DNA of 64,000 nucleotides from Lachnospiraceae bacterium (GCA_022647575.1 JALCKY010000004.1:124001-188000); one strand, 5' to 3'; positions 32,369 to 43,853 are shown, numbered from the stretch's first letter. The notes: generated from the letters alone by a model not told the origin. Program-made: numbers and translations.

Positions 32369-35285
32369 TTATTTCAATATATTGTCAATTGCGGTCCTCA
32401 TCGTATCCGACACCGCGCCATCCCCGCCCAGGATCCAGACATCGCCCGCATTCCCGATGATCGTCTTCTGGTCATCCGTAAGCGATGTGCCGCTGCCATC
32501 CACGAGCAGGATCGTCCCGCCGGACTTTCCGGCAAGCGCCGCTCCCACGAGGGCATCCGGATAGTTTGTCCCTGTCGCGACGGCAAGTACCGGGGCATAG
32601 CCGTCGAACAGCTTGTTAATGACATCGATCGACGTGCCGTAGCGGTCCTTCCCTTCATAGCGCGCCGTCTTCATGACCGTCAGCTGCTTCTCGACATCGA
32701 GGCTCACCGCCTTCTCACCGCCAACGATGATGGCCTTGCCGAAGTTCTCCGCGATCGTAAGCGAGTCCGCCGTCAGCTTCCCGTCGCTCCCGGCCAGGAG
32801 GATCGGCATCTTCTTCGCGTAGGCGTAGGAGGAAATCGACAGCGCGTCCGGGAAGTTCTGCCCGGAACAGATGATGATCGTATCCGCATCGCTGCTGTCG
32901 ATGACGCGCCGTGCCACAAGGTCAGCCGTCTGCGTGCGGTCATTTCCCCAGATGCGCTCCGTCGTGATGCTCTTCGCCTCAACAGCCGCTTTCACATCAT
33001 CGGAAATCGCAGACGTCCCGCCAACGATGATAACGTTCTTTACCTTGAGGGATGCGAGAAGGTCTGCCGTCTGCTGTGTGAGCTGCCCTGGCTCCGTCAG
33101 GATGACCGGACAGCCTTTCACGCCGGCAAGGGAAGAGGCAGAAAGGGCGTCCGGCCAGTTCTCGCCCGAGGCAAGGACTGCCGTTTCGCAGCCGTCCGGG
33201 AATGCCTTCTTCACGGTTTCGGCCATCGTATCATAGCGTGTCGTCCCAAAGACCCGTGCGGAGGACGATGCCCGGAAATGGGCCGTGATGGTGCGGTCGC
33301 CGGAGACAGCGATGTCAATCGTCGCACCGGTACCGATGGACTTGCCGTCTTCGTACCAGCCGAGGAACGTATAACCTTCCTTTATGGCAGCTTTCAGCGT
33401 TACGCTCGACCCTTCGACATAAGTCCCATCGCCCGTGACGGTACCGCCCTCGGACGGGGATGCCGATGCCGTGATGGTGTAATAAGTTGGATTGACCGCA
33501 AAATTTGCCTTATATGTAGTGGCTACATTCAGTCCTCCTACTTTCGCCGGCGTATAGGATTCTTCCGTGCTGACTGCTTTGCCTGTTAAATCTGTCCAGT
33601 TCACGAAATGGTATCCAGAGGCCAACGTTGCCTTCGAACCGGTCGCTGTGCCGGTTACACGGGCAGGACTTTCGCTCGTGGGATTTACACTGCCGCCCGT
33701 GCTGGCCTTATAGGTGATCGTGACAGGAGAATCTCCATACAGTGTTCCCGTCGTCGTAACGGTCCCACTCGCCGTTTTGATTTCACTGGTGCTGAGATAA
33801 CTTGTAGCGGTCGTGCCGTCCGTCAGTGTCGCCGATGACGTGACGGTATCCGCCGGGAGCCAGAGATACAGCTTGCTATTTTCATCCGTGTACACGTCAT
33901 TCAATCTGTAGGTGTAATCCGATTTATTCAATACGCATTTAAGTGCAGTAACTGGCAAGGACTTTGTGATTCCGTCAAGCGTGACTGTTGTAAGATAAAC
34001 GGCCCTGCTGTCACTTGACGAAACGGCCGGGGTGGTGCCGATACTTGTATTCACGCTGCCGCCGCTGATATAAACGCTGCTGCAATTCCCGTCACTCCCA
34101 TTCTGACCGGCTGCACTGCCGCTTCCTTTGCTTCCGCCGGCTCCGGCCGCACCACCGCTGATATTGCTGCAGGTGACCGTGCCGCCTGTAATCGTGATGT
34201 TGCTGCAGCCTCCTCCATTGCCGCCGTTGCCGCCGGGACATAGTGTTCCATTTCTACTCGTGCCGCTATGAGCTGAACCGCCAATCCCACCGGAAATCTT
34301 GCTGCAATTAACAGTTCCGCCACTGATAACAATGTTTGAGCAATCACCCCCATTACCTCCATATGATTCTGCCAAAGGGTGAATAGCTCCAGAGGAATCG
34401 CCGTCCATATTTCTACCATTGCCGCCTCCTATGCTGGCATCAACTATACCTCCGCTGATATTAATCCCTGTACACGAGCCTCCGCTACACCCATAATAAT
34501 AGTTATAATCACCTATAGCATTTGAGGAATATGCATCGCCCCCATTCCCACCACCAATTCCTGGTGCATTGCCTTCATTGCCGTCACCTCGAGCAGTGAC
34601 TGAACCTCCCTCTATTGTTATGTTGCTACAGTTGCCTTGACCGTTATTTTTTACCATACCTCCGCCAATCCCGGCCGAGTGACCCGCACCTACTGCAGTA
34701 ATGATTCCCCCTTTAATCGTGATATTCGTGCAATCCTCTTGAGTAGAGCCTGAGGAATTAAATCCACCGCCTATTCCAGCTGCGGAAGCATTAGATTGCG
34801 CATAGAGTTTCCCGTTCCCTTTTTGTCCTCCGGCAATCGTCAGATTGGCGGTGTTTTCTTTGTGGATTCCTGCATGACCCCAACCCAGTGCTTAAAAGTT
34901 GATTATCAGTATCGTCCGCAAGCGTGAGCGTCACAGTCCCTGCAGCCTCAGATATGTCAAATGCACATTCGGCCTGGATATTTACTCCGGCAAGAGTTAT
35001 CTTTACCCCATTACCGGCATTGACCGTAATAGAGTTTGTAGTAACAGTCTTGGAATTTGTCTGATCGATTTTTATTTCAGCCGTCGATTCAATCTCATCA
35101 TATGTTGTACTTCCTTGTGCAACCGTAATTTTTCCTGAAGTATTACCGTCATTTATCGTGATGCTTCCTGAATCAATATGAAGTCCTCCCGTTGGAAGAG
35201 ATGCCGCCTTCACGTCCCTTGTTCCGCCCATCATTACCAGACAGGCTGCAAGCGCAGCCAATATTGCCAGTGCCCATTTTTTCAT
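32369..35285 (-). pseudogene. Secreted beta-helix/CWB2 protein, frameshifted
   Basis: The N-terminal 140 residues (signal peptide MKKWALAILAALAACLVMMGG and a SITVNAGNGVKITLAGVNI domain) are in one frame; the remaining approximately 780 residues (AGIGGG-type glycine-rich repeats, B-repeat, three CWB2 repeats) are in another. Deleting one base near 34875-34890 (GGGTTGGGG on the minus strand) would join them as ...LLSTGWGHAGIHKENTA..., a normal sequence for this family. The protein would be a surface adhesin. The ATG follows AGGAGG with eight-base spacing. It could be a pseudogene, a phase-off allele or a sequence error. Confidence 0.8.
32370..33470. repeat. Duplicated CWB2/B-repeat segment, copy 2
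   Basis: Counterpart of 29500-30590, offset by about 2.87 kb in the same orientation. Suitable for unequal crossing-over or gene conversion between the two surface genes. Confidence 0.85.
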
Positions 35286-35289
35286 TCCT

Positions 35290-35496
35290 TCATCCTCCTT
35301 CATGTCCTCTTTTTTCTGTTTCGCCGTCTTCTGTTTTTCCTGTCAGCGATTTTCTGAGTTTCAGGCATACCGCCGTCGCAACAACCCCTGCCGTGAAGGC
35401 GATGACCGCCGTAAGCACATAGCCGCCAATGCCGCTTCCGCACGCCGGCGCATCTCTCTTACCTTTCTCTCCTGATTCATGACTCTCTCTTTCCAT
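35290..35496 (-). CDS. Small single-pass membrane protein
   Basis: 68 residues starting MERESHESGEKGKRDAPACG, one transmembrane helix (YVLTAVIAFTAGVVATAVCL) and a charged C-terminus LRKSLTGKTEDGETEKRGHEGG. Its stop overlaps the ribosome binding site of the surface protein gene (GGAGGATGA then AGGAATG), suggesting translational coupling. No clear ribosome binding site precedes its own ATG, so the start is uncertain. Function unknown. Confidence 0.45.
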   Translation of the reverse strand: MERESHESGEKGKRDAPACGSGIGGYVLTAVIAFTAGVVATAVCLKLRKSLTGKTEDGETEKRGHEGG

Positions 35497-35610
35497 GCAA
35501 TTATCGGTTCTACCTATTAGTTCCATTTCACACGGAAAGTTCGCAGTAAATTTCTTACAAATTTTCATAATTTGATTTGTGAATTTTTCAGCTGTTGAAA
35601 GGAGAGTGCC
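35490..35610. repeat. Duplicated upstream region, copy 2
   Basis: Homologous to 32170-32290, upstream of the frameshifted surface gene operon. Otherwise the 35497-35721 interval shows only the ribosome binding site of the symporter. Confidence 0.75.
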
Positions 35611-35721
35611 CCGGTTAAACCGTGCTGAATGCACTGCAGAAAATACATAAGAAAGATTGACTTTCCTGCTTTAAAGCGTTACACTTTAACCCATAAAATC
35701 GCTTTTGAGGAGGGTTCTTTC

Positions 35722-37281
35722 ATGTTCATCAAGGTATTTCTGCTGGTTGTTTTCTTTGCCATCATGATCGGCGTCGGCTGGTACACCAGGCGTCACGCCC
35801 GCACGGTAGACGGCTTTGTTCTGGGCGGCCGCAATGTCGGTCCGTGGCTGACTGCCTTCGCTTACGGAACCTCCTATTTCTCCGCCGTCATATTTGTCGG
35901 CTACGCCGGACAGTTCGGCTGGAAATACGGCCTGGCATCGACCTGGATCGGAATCGGAAATGCGCTGATCGGCTCTCTTCTGGCCTGGGTGGTTCTCGGC
36001 AGACGCACGCGCGTCATGACCAAATCGCTGAAATCGGCAACGATGCCTTCTTTCTTTGAAAAACGTTTTGATTCGAAAACCCTGAAAATCGTTTCTTCAA
36101 TGATTATCTTCATTTTCCTGGTTCCCTATACCGCTTCTGTCTACAACGGCCTGTCAAAACTTTTCGGCATGGCTTTCAACATTCCGTATATCGTCTGCGT
36201 CATCCTGATGGCCGGCCTCACCTGCATCTATGTCCTGCTCGGCGGCTACATGGCCACGGCATGGAATGATTTCATCCAGGGCATCATCATGCTGATCGGC
36301 ATCTGCTGCGTCATCGGAGCGGTTCTGACCGGACACGGCGGGTTCATGGCGGCGGTCCGCCAGCTGGCCGAGATTCCGTCCGAAAGCACCATGACCCTCG
36401 GTCAGCCCGGTGCCTATACTTCCTTCTTCGGGCCGGATCCCCTGGGACTTCTCGGCGTCGTCATCCTGACTTCGCTCGGCACCTGGGGACTTCCGCAGAT
36501 GGTTCAGAAATTCTATGCGATCCGTTCGGAAAAAGCCATTGCGACGGGCACGGTCATCTCGACGATTTTTGCCTTCGTCATCGCCGGCGGCTCCTATTTC
36601 CTCGGAGGATTCGGACGCCTCATCGATGTTACCCAGGTCAGCTCGACAGCCGCTGACGGAACGGTCAAGATTGCTTACGATTCCATCATGCCCACCCTGC
36701 TGCAGAATCTTCCGGATCTGCTCATGGGAATCCTGATCATGCTGATCATGAGCGCTTCGATGTCGACCCTCTCTTCACTGGTTCTGACTTCCAGCTCAAC
36801 GCTGACGATCGACTTCATCAAAGGAACCCTGATCAAGGAAATGTCGGAAAAGAAGCAGCTTTTCTTCCTGCGCATCCTGGTCGTTGTCTTCATCGTTCTT
36901 TCCGTCGTCCTGGCCATTAATCCGCCGACCTTCATCGCCCAGCTGATGGGAATCTCCTGGGGTGCACTGGCAGGAGCGTTCCTTGCTCCCTTCATGTACG
37001 GCCTGTACTGGAAAGGCGTCACCAAAGGATCCGTCTGGGCATCGTTCCTCTTCGGCGTCGGCTTTACGGTCCTCAACATCTTCTTCAAATTCGTCAGCCC
37101 GATCAATGCCGGTGCCATCGCCATGATCGGCGGACTGATCATCGTTCCGCTCGTCAGCCTGATTACTCCGAAAATGAAGAAAGATTTCGTGGAAAAGATC
37201 TTTACCTGCTACGATATTCAGGTGGAAGCAACCTCTGTCAAAATTCTTCCGGAAACAAAAGATACCGACATCCTCGACTGA
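35722..37281 (+). CDS. Sodium:solute symporter (SSS family)
   Basis: 519 residues and 13 predicted helices. The start is the ATG behind GAGGAGGG; the frame is open upstream without a ribosome binding site. GFVLGGRNVGPWLTAFAYGTSYFSA, FVGYAGQFGWKYGLAS and SASMSTLSSLVLTSSSTLT (TM8 Na+-site serines and threonines) are SSS signatures. It resembles the broad 'sodium:solute symporter' group near proline/pantothenate carriers; the solute is not identifiable. It is flanked on both sides by surface-protein genes on the opposite strand, so there is no operon context. Confidence 0.88.
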   Translation: MFIKVFLLVVFFAIMIGVGWYTRRHARTVDGFVLGGRNVGPWLTAFAYGTSYFSAVIFVGYAGQFGWKYGLASTWIGIGNALIGSLLAWVVLGRRTRVMTKSLKSATMPSFFEKRFDSKTLKIVSSMIIFIFLVPYTASVYNGLSKLFGMAFNIPYIVCVILMAGLTCIYVLLGGYMATAWNDFIQGIIMLIGICCVIGAVLTGHGGFMAAVRQLAEIPSESTMTLGQPGAYTSFFGPDPLGLLGVVILTSLGTWGLPQMVQKFYAIRSEKAIATGTVISTIFAFVIAGGSYFLGGFGRLIDVTQVSSTAADGTVKIAYDSIMPTLLQNLPDLLMGILIMLIMSASMSTLSSLVLTSSSTLTIDFIKGTLIKEMSEKKQLFFLRILVVVFIVLSVVLAINPPTFIAQLMGISWGALAGAFLAPFMYGLYWKGVTKGSVWASFLFGVGFTVLNIFFKFVSPINAGAIAMIGGLIIVPLVSLITPKMKKDFVEKIFTCYDIQVEATSVKILPETKDTDILD

Positions 37282-37346
37282 ACGGGGACATCGGTACCTC
37301 AGACTTTCTTTCTATGACTGCCGGGATCTGTAAAATGATTCCGGCT

Positions 37347-40300
37347 TTATTTTTCTCTTCTTTTTCTCCCGTCCATGAATACCCAGAGGATGACGGCCGA
37401 TGCCAGAAGCAGCATCATTTCAAATGGGAACTCTTCCGGCGTCGCATCGCCTGTCGAAGCACCCGTGCCTGACGTTGAAGCAGTCGATCCGGAAGATCCG
37501 GAGGATCTTGAGGAAGTACCTGTGCTCGATGCTGACGTTCTGTTGGAAGAAGCCTTATAGGTATTCGTCAGCGTCGCCGTCCACAGCCCTGCCTTGCTGA
37601 AATTCGTCACGCTCGAAGTCAGTCTGTAATTTGACACGGTATCTTCATAGACCCGGTATTCATATTTTGCGCCGCTGCTCTTGTATTTCGGGAGCTTCGT
37701 GAACTGTGCCGTCCAGCCGTTCGCCGCATTCAGCGTCACGGTCAGGCCGGTGTCCTTCCCCTCCTGATACAGATGCACCGTGACGGACGACGGCCAGGCA
37801 GACTGTGACTGCGTGCCGTGCTCCCAGACTTTCGTCACCGTAAAGGTCGTTGTCGGATCATACGTGTTCGTCACCTTAATCAGATGGCCCGCATCGTCGG
37901 AACCTGCATCCGCCGAATAGGCCGGCGTATAATTGGCAATCTCATCTTCCACGACGGTATAGGTATAGCCCGTCAGCAGTCCCGTAAATGTCCAGGTCCA
38001 GCTGTTCGCCGCATTGAGCGTCGCCGTTATGTCTGTCGCACTTCCGTTCATATAGAGCCGGAACACCGCCTGTGCCGGATAATCCGCCGGATCCTGTGCT
38101 CCGTAATTCCAGGTTTTCTGAATCGTCAGGGTCGTCAGATTGCTGCCGTAAGTATTTTTGAAAGATGCCGTATATCCGTCTGCTGCGGAACCGCTCAGGG
38201 TTCCCCCGCTCACGGCGTAATGATCGACCGGATCTTCCGTCAGCGTATAGACAATGGCATTTCCGGACTCATCATACGCAGCCAGGTCATCGAATGTATA
38301 GCTCCAGCTGTTTGCGGAAGACAGCGTGCAGGTCCGGAGCTGCTTTCCGTTCTGATTCAGGAAGACCGTCGCGGAATTCGGCCGGTCTGCTTCCGGCTGC
38401 GCACCATAGTCCCAGGTCTTGGTCACCGAAACTTTTGTATATTCATACGTGTTGAGAATCGTCTGCTTCCAGTTTCCGTCGCTTCCCTGCGCAGCGGAAT
38501 CCGATGTCATCCGGTAATTCGGCACCGTGTCTTCATAAGCCTTGTACAGGATCTTCGTGCCGTCGGCCAGGTAGCCGGGCAGGTCCGTCCAGGATGCCGT
38601 CCAGCTGCCTGCTGCCGTCAGCGCCGCTGATTTCCCTGTATCGGTATAAGTCTTCCCGCCATCGAGGCTCTGCTGCAGATGGACCATGACGGCAGACGGC
38701 TGCCGGGAAGCTTCCGTATTGATGCCGTGGTTCCAGGACTTGGTAACCGTGAAGGAACAGAGCTGCGGTGTATTGTCGATTCCGAGATATGCGAAATGAT
38801 TCAGCCTGATAAGTTTTTCTGCTTCCGCCGTATAGCCCGGTACGCTGTTTTCCTTCAGCGTGTAATTTTCGGTACTGCTCATATTCGGCCAGATTGTATA
38901 CCAGTCATTTGCATCGCTCAGCGTGACCGGATTCGTGATGGCATTTCCGTTGGCATCCTTGTCGACCGGCGTTCCGTCGGCTTTGCAGAGCGTCATCGTG
39001 ACAGAAGATGGACGGTACGTATCGTCGCTGTCCTTCCAGTATTTGAATGCTGCCAGTGAAATCTGGCTGGAAGTATTATAGATGTTGACCACATAGATTC
39101 CGTATCCGTCTTCCGGAGTTCCGCCCGGTCCGAAAACGGCACTGTCATAACCTGAAACCGTATCCTCCGTCAGGGAATAGGTCAGCGACGGATCCAGTCC
39201 GTAAATGGTGGAAGTCCAGGTAGTTTTCGAAGTATCTCCCGTGACTGTATAGCCATTGTTTGTGTACTTCACCTCACCGGCTGCATTCTTTCCGGTAATA
39301 TTCACGGTGACTGATGTGGGCCAGTCTGCCTGATTCTGGCTTCCGTGATCCCAGACCTTCTTGATTACCAGGTAGGTCGGCTGATAGGTGTTCGTCACCG
39401 TCTGCGCATATCCGTCCGACGCATTTCCGGTTACATTTCCGTATGCGGTCTGATAGCCGGCTACTGCATTTTCCGTTACCGAATAGGTCTTCGCCGGATC
39501 CAGGGCCGTCCAGGTATAGTTCACGGAAGATGACGTATTCCATGTCACGGGATTCGTGATTGCATCCCCTGCTGCATCCGCCGTCACGACATTTCCGCTG
39601 CCGTCCTTTAAAGTCATCGTCACGGACTGCGGAAGATATTCCGTATCCGTATAAGTCTGATTATCTGCCGAGATGCCGCTGCGGTTCCAGGTCTTGGTCA
39701 CGGTAAAGGATGCTGCCGTCAGCGTAAAACTGTACGGAGAAGTCATGCCCTGGGAAGAATAATTCGCCCAGATATCCAGTGCAGTCTGATCTCCGGCCTT
39801 GTTGGTATAGACCATCGCGCCGGAAGCCGAACTGACTCCCGCCGTCTCGTCTTTCTTGTCCGCCACATTCCAGTTCACGTCAGGCGACCACGGGGCCGTC
39901 GCATCCCCGATATTCGAGGAACCGGAATTGTTGTAGTGAACCGTATAATCCGGAGAGGCCTCGGAAGCACCGGTTCCGTTGATTCTCCCGATGATCAGTC
40001 CTTTCGGATTCGATTCCGCATCCAGAAGCGGGAAATGAACCTCGCCGCCTTTCAGCTCTACATTTGCCGCACTGACCGTGTAGGTACCTGCCGGCACGTA
40101 TTTTCCGTTCGCATCTTTTCCGTTCCAGAAAATGCTGTTCTTGCCATTGGAAAGCGTATTGGAAAGAACGACTTTTCCGCCGCCGGTTCCCGTGAAATCC
40201 AGCGTGATCTGATAGGAAGTCGCTGTCACCTTGTCCGTATCGACTGAGAAGCTGAAGGTTCCTCCCTTGCCGACATAGCCGGTGCCGTCAGCGTTTCCGG

Positions 40301-41412
40301 TAAATTTAAAGTCCGATACCGAGCCGCTCGTATCCGGATTCCCGATTCCGAGTGCCTCAAGGGCCGTGCTGTCCGGCTTATTGAAGAAAATGGAATACGT
40401 CTGATCGGCGGCAGGATCATAAGGAAGATTGTTCAGCAGGATGCTGTGGGCCGAAAGATCCGACAGCTGATTGTTGAGTGATTTGACGGAATGGTAAAGA
40501 GAACGGATGCTGCCGGACTTGCTGCTGTCCAGAAGACCGCGGTTATTTGCAAAGAACACGAAGCCGTAGGGATCGAGACCGTTGAAATTGACGAGGTACT
40601 GATAGCCGTCTCCGGTTACCGCATAAACCTTGGACATCAGGACGCTTTCTCCGTTTGATCCGTTCTGGCCCATATTGAGAAAGAGCGTATCCGTGAAGGT
40701 GCGTCCGTTGATGACCTTTCCGTCAGTTCCCACGACCGTCGTATCCCAGGCCGCGACGCAGTTGCCTCTTTGATTCCAGGCTGCGGTGACGCGGACTTTT
40801 TCGGGATTGCCCTTGTCATGATTTTCCGAGAAGAATTTGAAGCAGTAGACGCCGGACTCTTCCGCCTTGTAGGAAAACGGTGCATAGCCTGCCGTCTCTG
40901 TCCCCAGATTCGGTCCTGCGGTTTCACGTGCATAATCCGCGATATAGCCCCGGGTTGTATCCGCCGGATTTTCCGCCACATTATAGAGAAGGATGGAATC
41001 ATCCTTTTTTCCGTTGATATAAGGATAGGCATGGGAATTTGCCGATGAGTCCCAGGACGGAGTCATGATCAGGATATCGTTGTCGTTCAGGGCAGTCAGT
41101 TCCGCGGCCGTCAGGGCTGTACCCATCTTGGCATTGGTAAAGCCGAGCTTCGCATTGCTGACGGAAGTTCCGAAGCAGACTGTCTCTCCCTGTTTCATGT
41201 AGACCTTGATGACCTGATCCCGTACCTCCCCGGCCGTTTCCGATGAATTGCGCTCGGTATACGGACGGTAGCCCACGCTTGCTGATGCCCCTTCGCACAG
41301 CTCTTTGCTGCCTTCCGCAGAGACCGAAGTGCTGAAGCCGGCCGAAAGAATCAGGCACGCAAAAAAATGCAGCCGAAAACAGAAGTGTTCTGTGCAGTAC
41401 AGTTCTCTTCAT
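37347..41412 (-). CDS. Large Cna_B-repeat surface protein, interrupted by a T7 frameshift
   Basis: About 1,353 residues once reconstructed. The signal peptide begins MKRTVLHRTLLFSAAFF at 41412, but a run of seven T (41361-41367) puts it out of frame with the rest; with six T it reads on as ACLILSAGFSTSVSAEG. Then come an N-terminal adhesin-like region, a FlgD-like segment (FTGTGGGKVVLSNT), and seven Cna_B (SpaA-type) stalk repeats, each opening like FTVTKTWNHG..., ending in a Ser/Thr-rich linker, TGDATP, a helix and RKRREK. LPxTG is absent; TGD resembles the alternative sorting motif seen in Clostridia. Probably a pilin-like or adhesin protein. If the start used is GTG/ATG near 41276 there would be no export signal. 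Confidence 0.85.
41361..41367. repeat. Homopolymer A7 (T7 in the coding strand)
   Basis: Lies inside the signal-peptide codons of the Cna_B gene and is the point where the two reading frames diverge; loss of one base restores the frame. Confidence 0.8.
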
Positions 41413-41535
41413 GACCCGTTCCCGCCTTTACTTTTTCTGTAAGATCAACCGCTATCTGACATTCTATTATACCGCTCCGTCTCAACTTATGTAAAGCCTT
41501 TCGGCTCTCCGTGAGAACCTGTTTCCGGAATCCGC

Positions 41536-42600
41536 TCAGGTTTTTTCGGTAATGATCCAGCCGTCGGAATTATTTCCCGAAACTTCGTATGAGCCCGAAG
41601 GTTTTTCAATCGTGCTCTCCGCCGTATACCAGATGTGAAATGACCCTGCATCGCAGCTGACGGTCAGCGGGTTTTCCGCGGAAGTGCTGTTTTTCAGAAA
41701 TTCCAGATATTCCTCGAGGCAGAGATTCTGCTGGGTCATGTACACGGCATGCGGGATTCCGACGTACCGGAAATGCCAGGCCTCATTATTGACCTTCGTG
41801 ACCGATACCTTATCCTCCGCATAGCGGCGTACAAACCCGAAACGGCTGCAGTTCTCCTCCATCCAGACGGCATTCGGGCTTTCTGAAAATGACTCTTCCG
41901 TACCGTCCGCCTCGATAATGCCGAGGTCGACGGCAAGTCCTGTATGATGCTCGCTGAAGCCGGGCACGGCCACGTATTTTTCCGCATAGCTTTCGCCGTA
42001 TTCCTGTACCGCCTCGTCCCATACCTGCTGCTGGTATTCTTTTGTCCGGTAGGCACTTTCGATTCCGGTGACCTCCGTCCCCATCGCTTCATTGCAGGCT
42101 TTGATCATCGCATCGAGCGGCGCCATCACATGGGAGGAAAGCTGAAACTCCGCCTTGGCGACCGGATAGGAAAAGGACTGCGCTTCCTGAATGCTGACAA
42201 GATCAATCAGGGAGGCATTTGCCTCAAAGTCATAAGAATGTTCATAGTTGACCAGGATCAGATCTCCCGTAACCTTCTGCGATTCGGAAAGCGTGACCGT
42301 CCCTGATGCCGTTGAAACGGCAGAAGCAGAGGATCCTGAAGCTGATAACCGGGATGCGGAGGATTCTGAAACGGACTTCCCGGATGCGGAAGAATCCCCT
42401 GTGCCGGATTCCGATGCGCCGGAAGAATCCGGCTGGGATGCAGCGGACTCTGCAGAGGCGGAAGATTCCGCACGTCCGGAAGTTCCGTTCAGTTTCACGA
42501 TCAGCAGAATCAGCGTGACCAGGACTCCGGTCAGTGCCGCAATCAGGATTCCCCGTAAAATAAGTCTGTTTTTTCTTTTCTTTCTTCCTCTTTCCGTCAT
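41536..42600 (-). CDS. Membrane-anchored D,D-carboxypeptidase VanY (peptidase M15B)
   Basis: 354 residues: cytoplasmic KKRKNRLILRG, a transmembrane helix at 15-37, a Ser/Ala-rich linker to about 100, then the M15B domain with SEHHTGLAVDLG (zinc His/Asp), ESAYRTKEYQQQVW and EAWHFRYVG (general base Glu and zinc His). It removes the terminal D-Ala of peptidoglycan peptides at the outer face of the membrane. No vancomycin operon is nearby, so a housekeeping role is more likely. The last 60 residues form an extra C-terminal domain. Confidence 0.9.
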   Translation of the reverse strand: MTERGRKKRKNRLILRGILIAALTGVLVTLILLIVKLNGTSGRAESSASAESAASQPDSSGASESGTGDSSASGKSVSESSASRLSASGSSASAVSTASGTVTLSESQKVTGDLILVNYEHSYDFEANASLIDLVSIQEAQSFSYPVAKAEFQLSSHVMAPLDAMIKACNEAMGTEVTGIESAYRTKEYQQQVWDEAVQEYGESYAEKYVAVPGFSEHHTGLAVDLGIIEADGTEESFSESPNAVWMEENCSRFGFVRRYAEDKVSVTKVNNEAWHFRYVGIPHAVYMTQQNLCLEEYLEFLKNSTSAENPLTVSCDAGSFHIWYTAESTIEKPSGSYEVSGNNSDGWIITEKT

Positions 42601-42618
42601 TCCGGACTCCGTTTTCCT

Positions 42619-43782
42619 TTATTTTCCGAATTCTTCCGTCAGCTTCCGTGCCAGTCTGATACCCGGGAGCAGGCTGTCCGCTTCAATATATTCTTCCCTG
42701 GTGTGGGCACCTTTTCCCCGGCACGCTCCGAGACACACGGACGGGATGCCTGCTGCCAGGAAAAGATTGCAGTCGGTTGAGCCCGAGGCCGTGTACGGTT
42801 TTTCATTATAGCATTCACGGACCGCGGCGGCCGCCGCCTTCACCAGTTCCATTTCCTTCTCCGGATCGACGCCTTCTGCACACGGCCGCTCGCCGAGGCT
42901 CCTGACGCTGATCTTCACTTCATCCGACTGCATCGATTCAAAAACTTTATTGAAACGCTTCTTCATTTTCTGCAGGGACCCGCTGCGGTCCGAACGGAAC
43001 TCAAAAAGCATCTTCACTTCCTGCGCAATGGAATTGACGGAAGTGCCTCCGCTGATTGTCCCGAAATTGTAAGTCGTCCGTCCCTTTTTCGGAAGCTTCA
43101 CCCTGCAGGCTTCTTCAATCAGTTCTGCCGCTGCTTCGATCGCGCTTTTCTTTCCGAAATCCCGGTAGGAATGTCCGCCTTCGGTCCGGACGGCAATCTC
43201 GTACCGTTCCGATCCGACGGCATCGTCCACGATTTCTTCCGAAGTGCTGTCGAAGGAAATGAACCTCCGGATCCGGCTGCCGTAATCCTTCAGAATCCGG
43301 CGCGCTCCCTTCAGGTTTCCGAGACCCTCTTCGCCGGAGTTGATGACAAAGAGCAGTCCGTCCTCCTTCGGGCAATGCCCGCTCTTTACGAAAGCCTCTG
43401 CCGCTGTCATCAGGACTGCCACATTTGCCGAATTGTCACCGATGCCCGGGCAGAAGATCCGCCCGTTCTCCTCTCTGAGCGGCAGCTTTTCCGTATCCGG
43501 AAAGACGACGTCGCTGTGGGCGGCAAAAACCGTCAGCCGGTTCGACTCCGTCACATGGACCGGGACCAGGACATTCAGGGCTTCGTCCGTCACGGCGTCC
43601 TTCACTCCGTGTTTCCGCAGGTATTCCAGGCAGAATGCCGCGCGCTTTTCTTCACCGCCGCAGGGGGCGGGAATCACCACCAGTTCCTTAAGGAGTGCAA
43701 GCGTTTCAGCGGACAGTTTTTCCCATCCAGGATCCCCGCTGTTTCCTGCAGCCTGTTTGTCTTTTGCCTTCATCATCCGCAT
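42619..43782 (-). CDS. M20-family metallopeptidase (PepT-like)
   Basis: 387 residues: HSDVVFPD (first zinc His/Asp), GIGDNSAN (bridging Asp), INSGEEGLGN (catalytic Glu pair) and GKGAHTREEYIEADS (last His) make a complete M20 dizinc site, with a dimerisation domain inserted at about 195-310. Likely a cytoplasmic tri/dipeptidase or aminoacyl hydrolase. The ATG is at 43782 behind AGAGGAAG. VanY follows 18 bases downstream, so the two probably share a transcript. Confidence 0.88.
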   Translation of the reverse strand: MRMMKAKDKQAAGNSGDPGWEKLSAETLALLKELVVIPAPCGGEEKRAAFCLEYLRKHGVKDAVTDEALNVLVPVHVTESNRLTVFAAHSDVVFPDTEKLPLREENGRIFCPGIGDNSANVAVLMTAAEAFVKSGHCPKEDGLLFVINSGEEGLGNLKGARRILKDYGSRIRRFISFDSTSEEIVDDAVGSERYEIAVRTEGGHSYRDFGKKSAIEAAAELIEEACRVKLPKKGRTTYNFGTISGGTSVNSIAQEVKMLFEFRSDRSGSLQKMKKRFNKVFESMQSDEVKISVRSLGERPCAEGVDPEKEMELVKAAAAAVRECYNEKPYTASGSTDCNLFLAAGIPSVCLGACRGKGAHTREEYIEADSLLPGIRLARKLTEEFGK

Positions 43783-43853
43783 GCTTCCTCTTCCGTGTGC
43801 TCATTCTTTTTCGTGCGCCTTCATTCTACCACGAATTTCCCCCTGTGCGAAAT

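Noticed and set aside
37347-37460. Sortase LPxTG signal on the Cna_B protein
   Set aside because: No LPxTG-like motif precedes the terminal helix; only a TGD variant is present, so anchoring is uncertain.
41536-42600. Vancomycin-resistance cluster around vanY
   Set aside because: No vanR/S/H/A/X homologs are nearby; VanY-like carboxypeptidases are common housekeeping enzymes.
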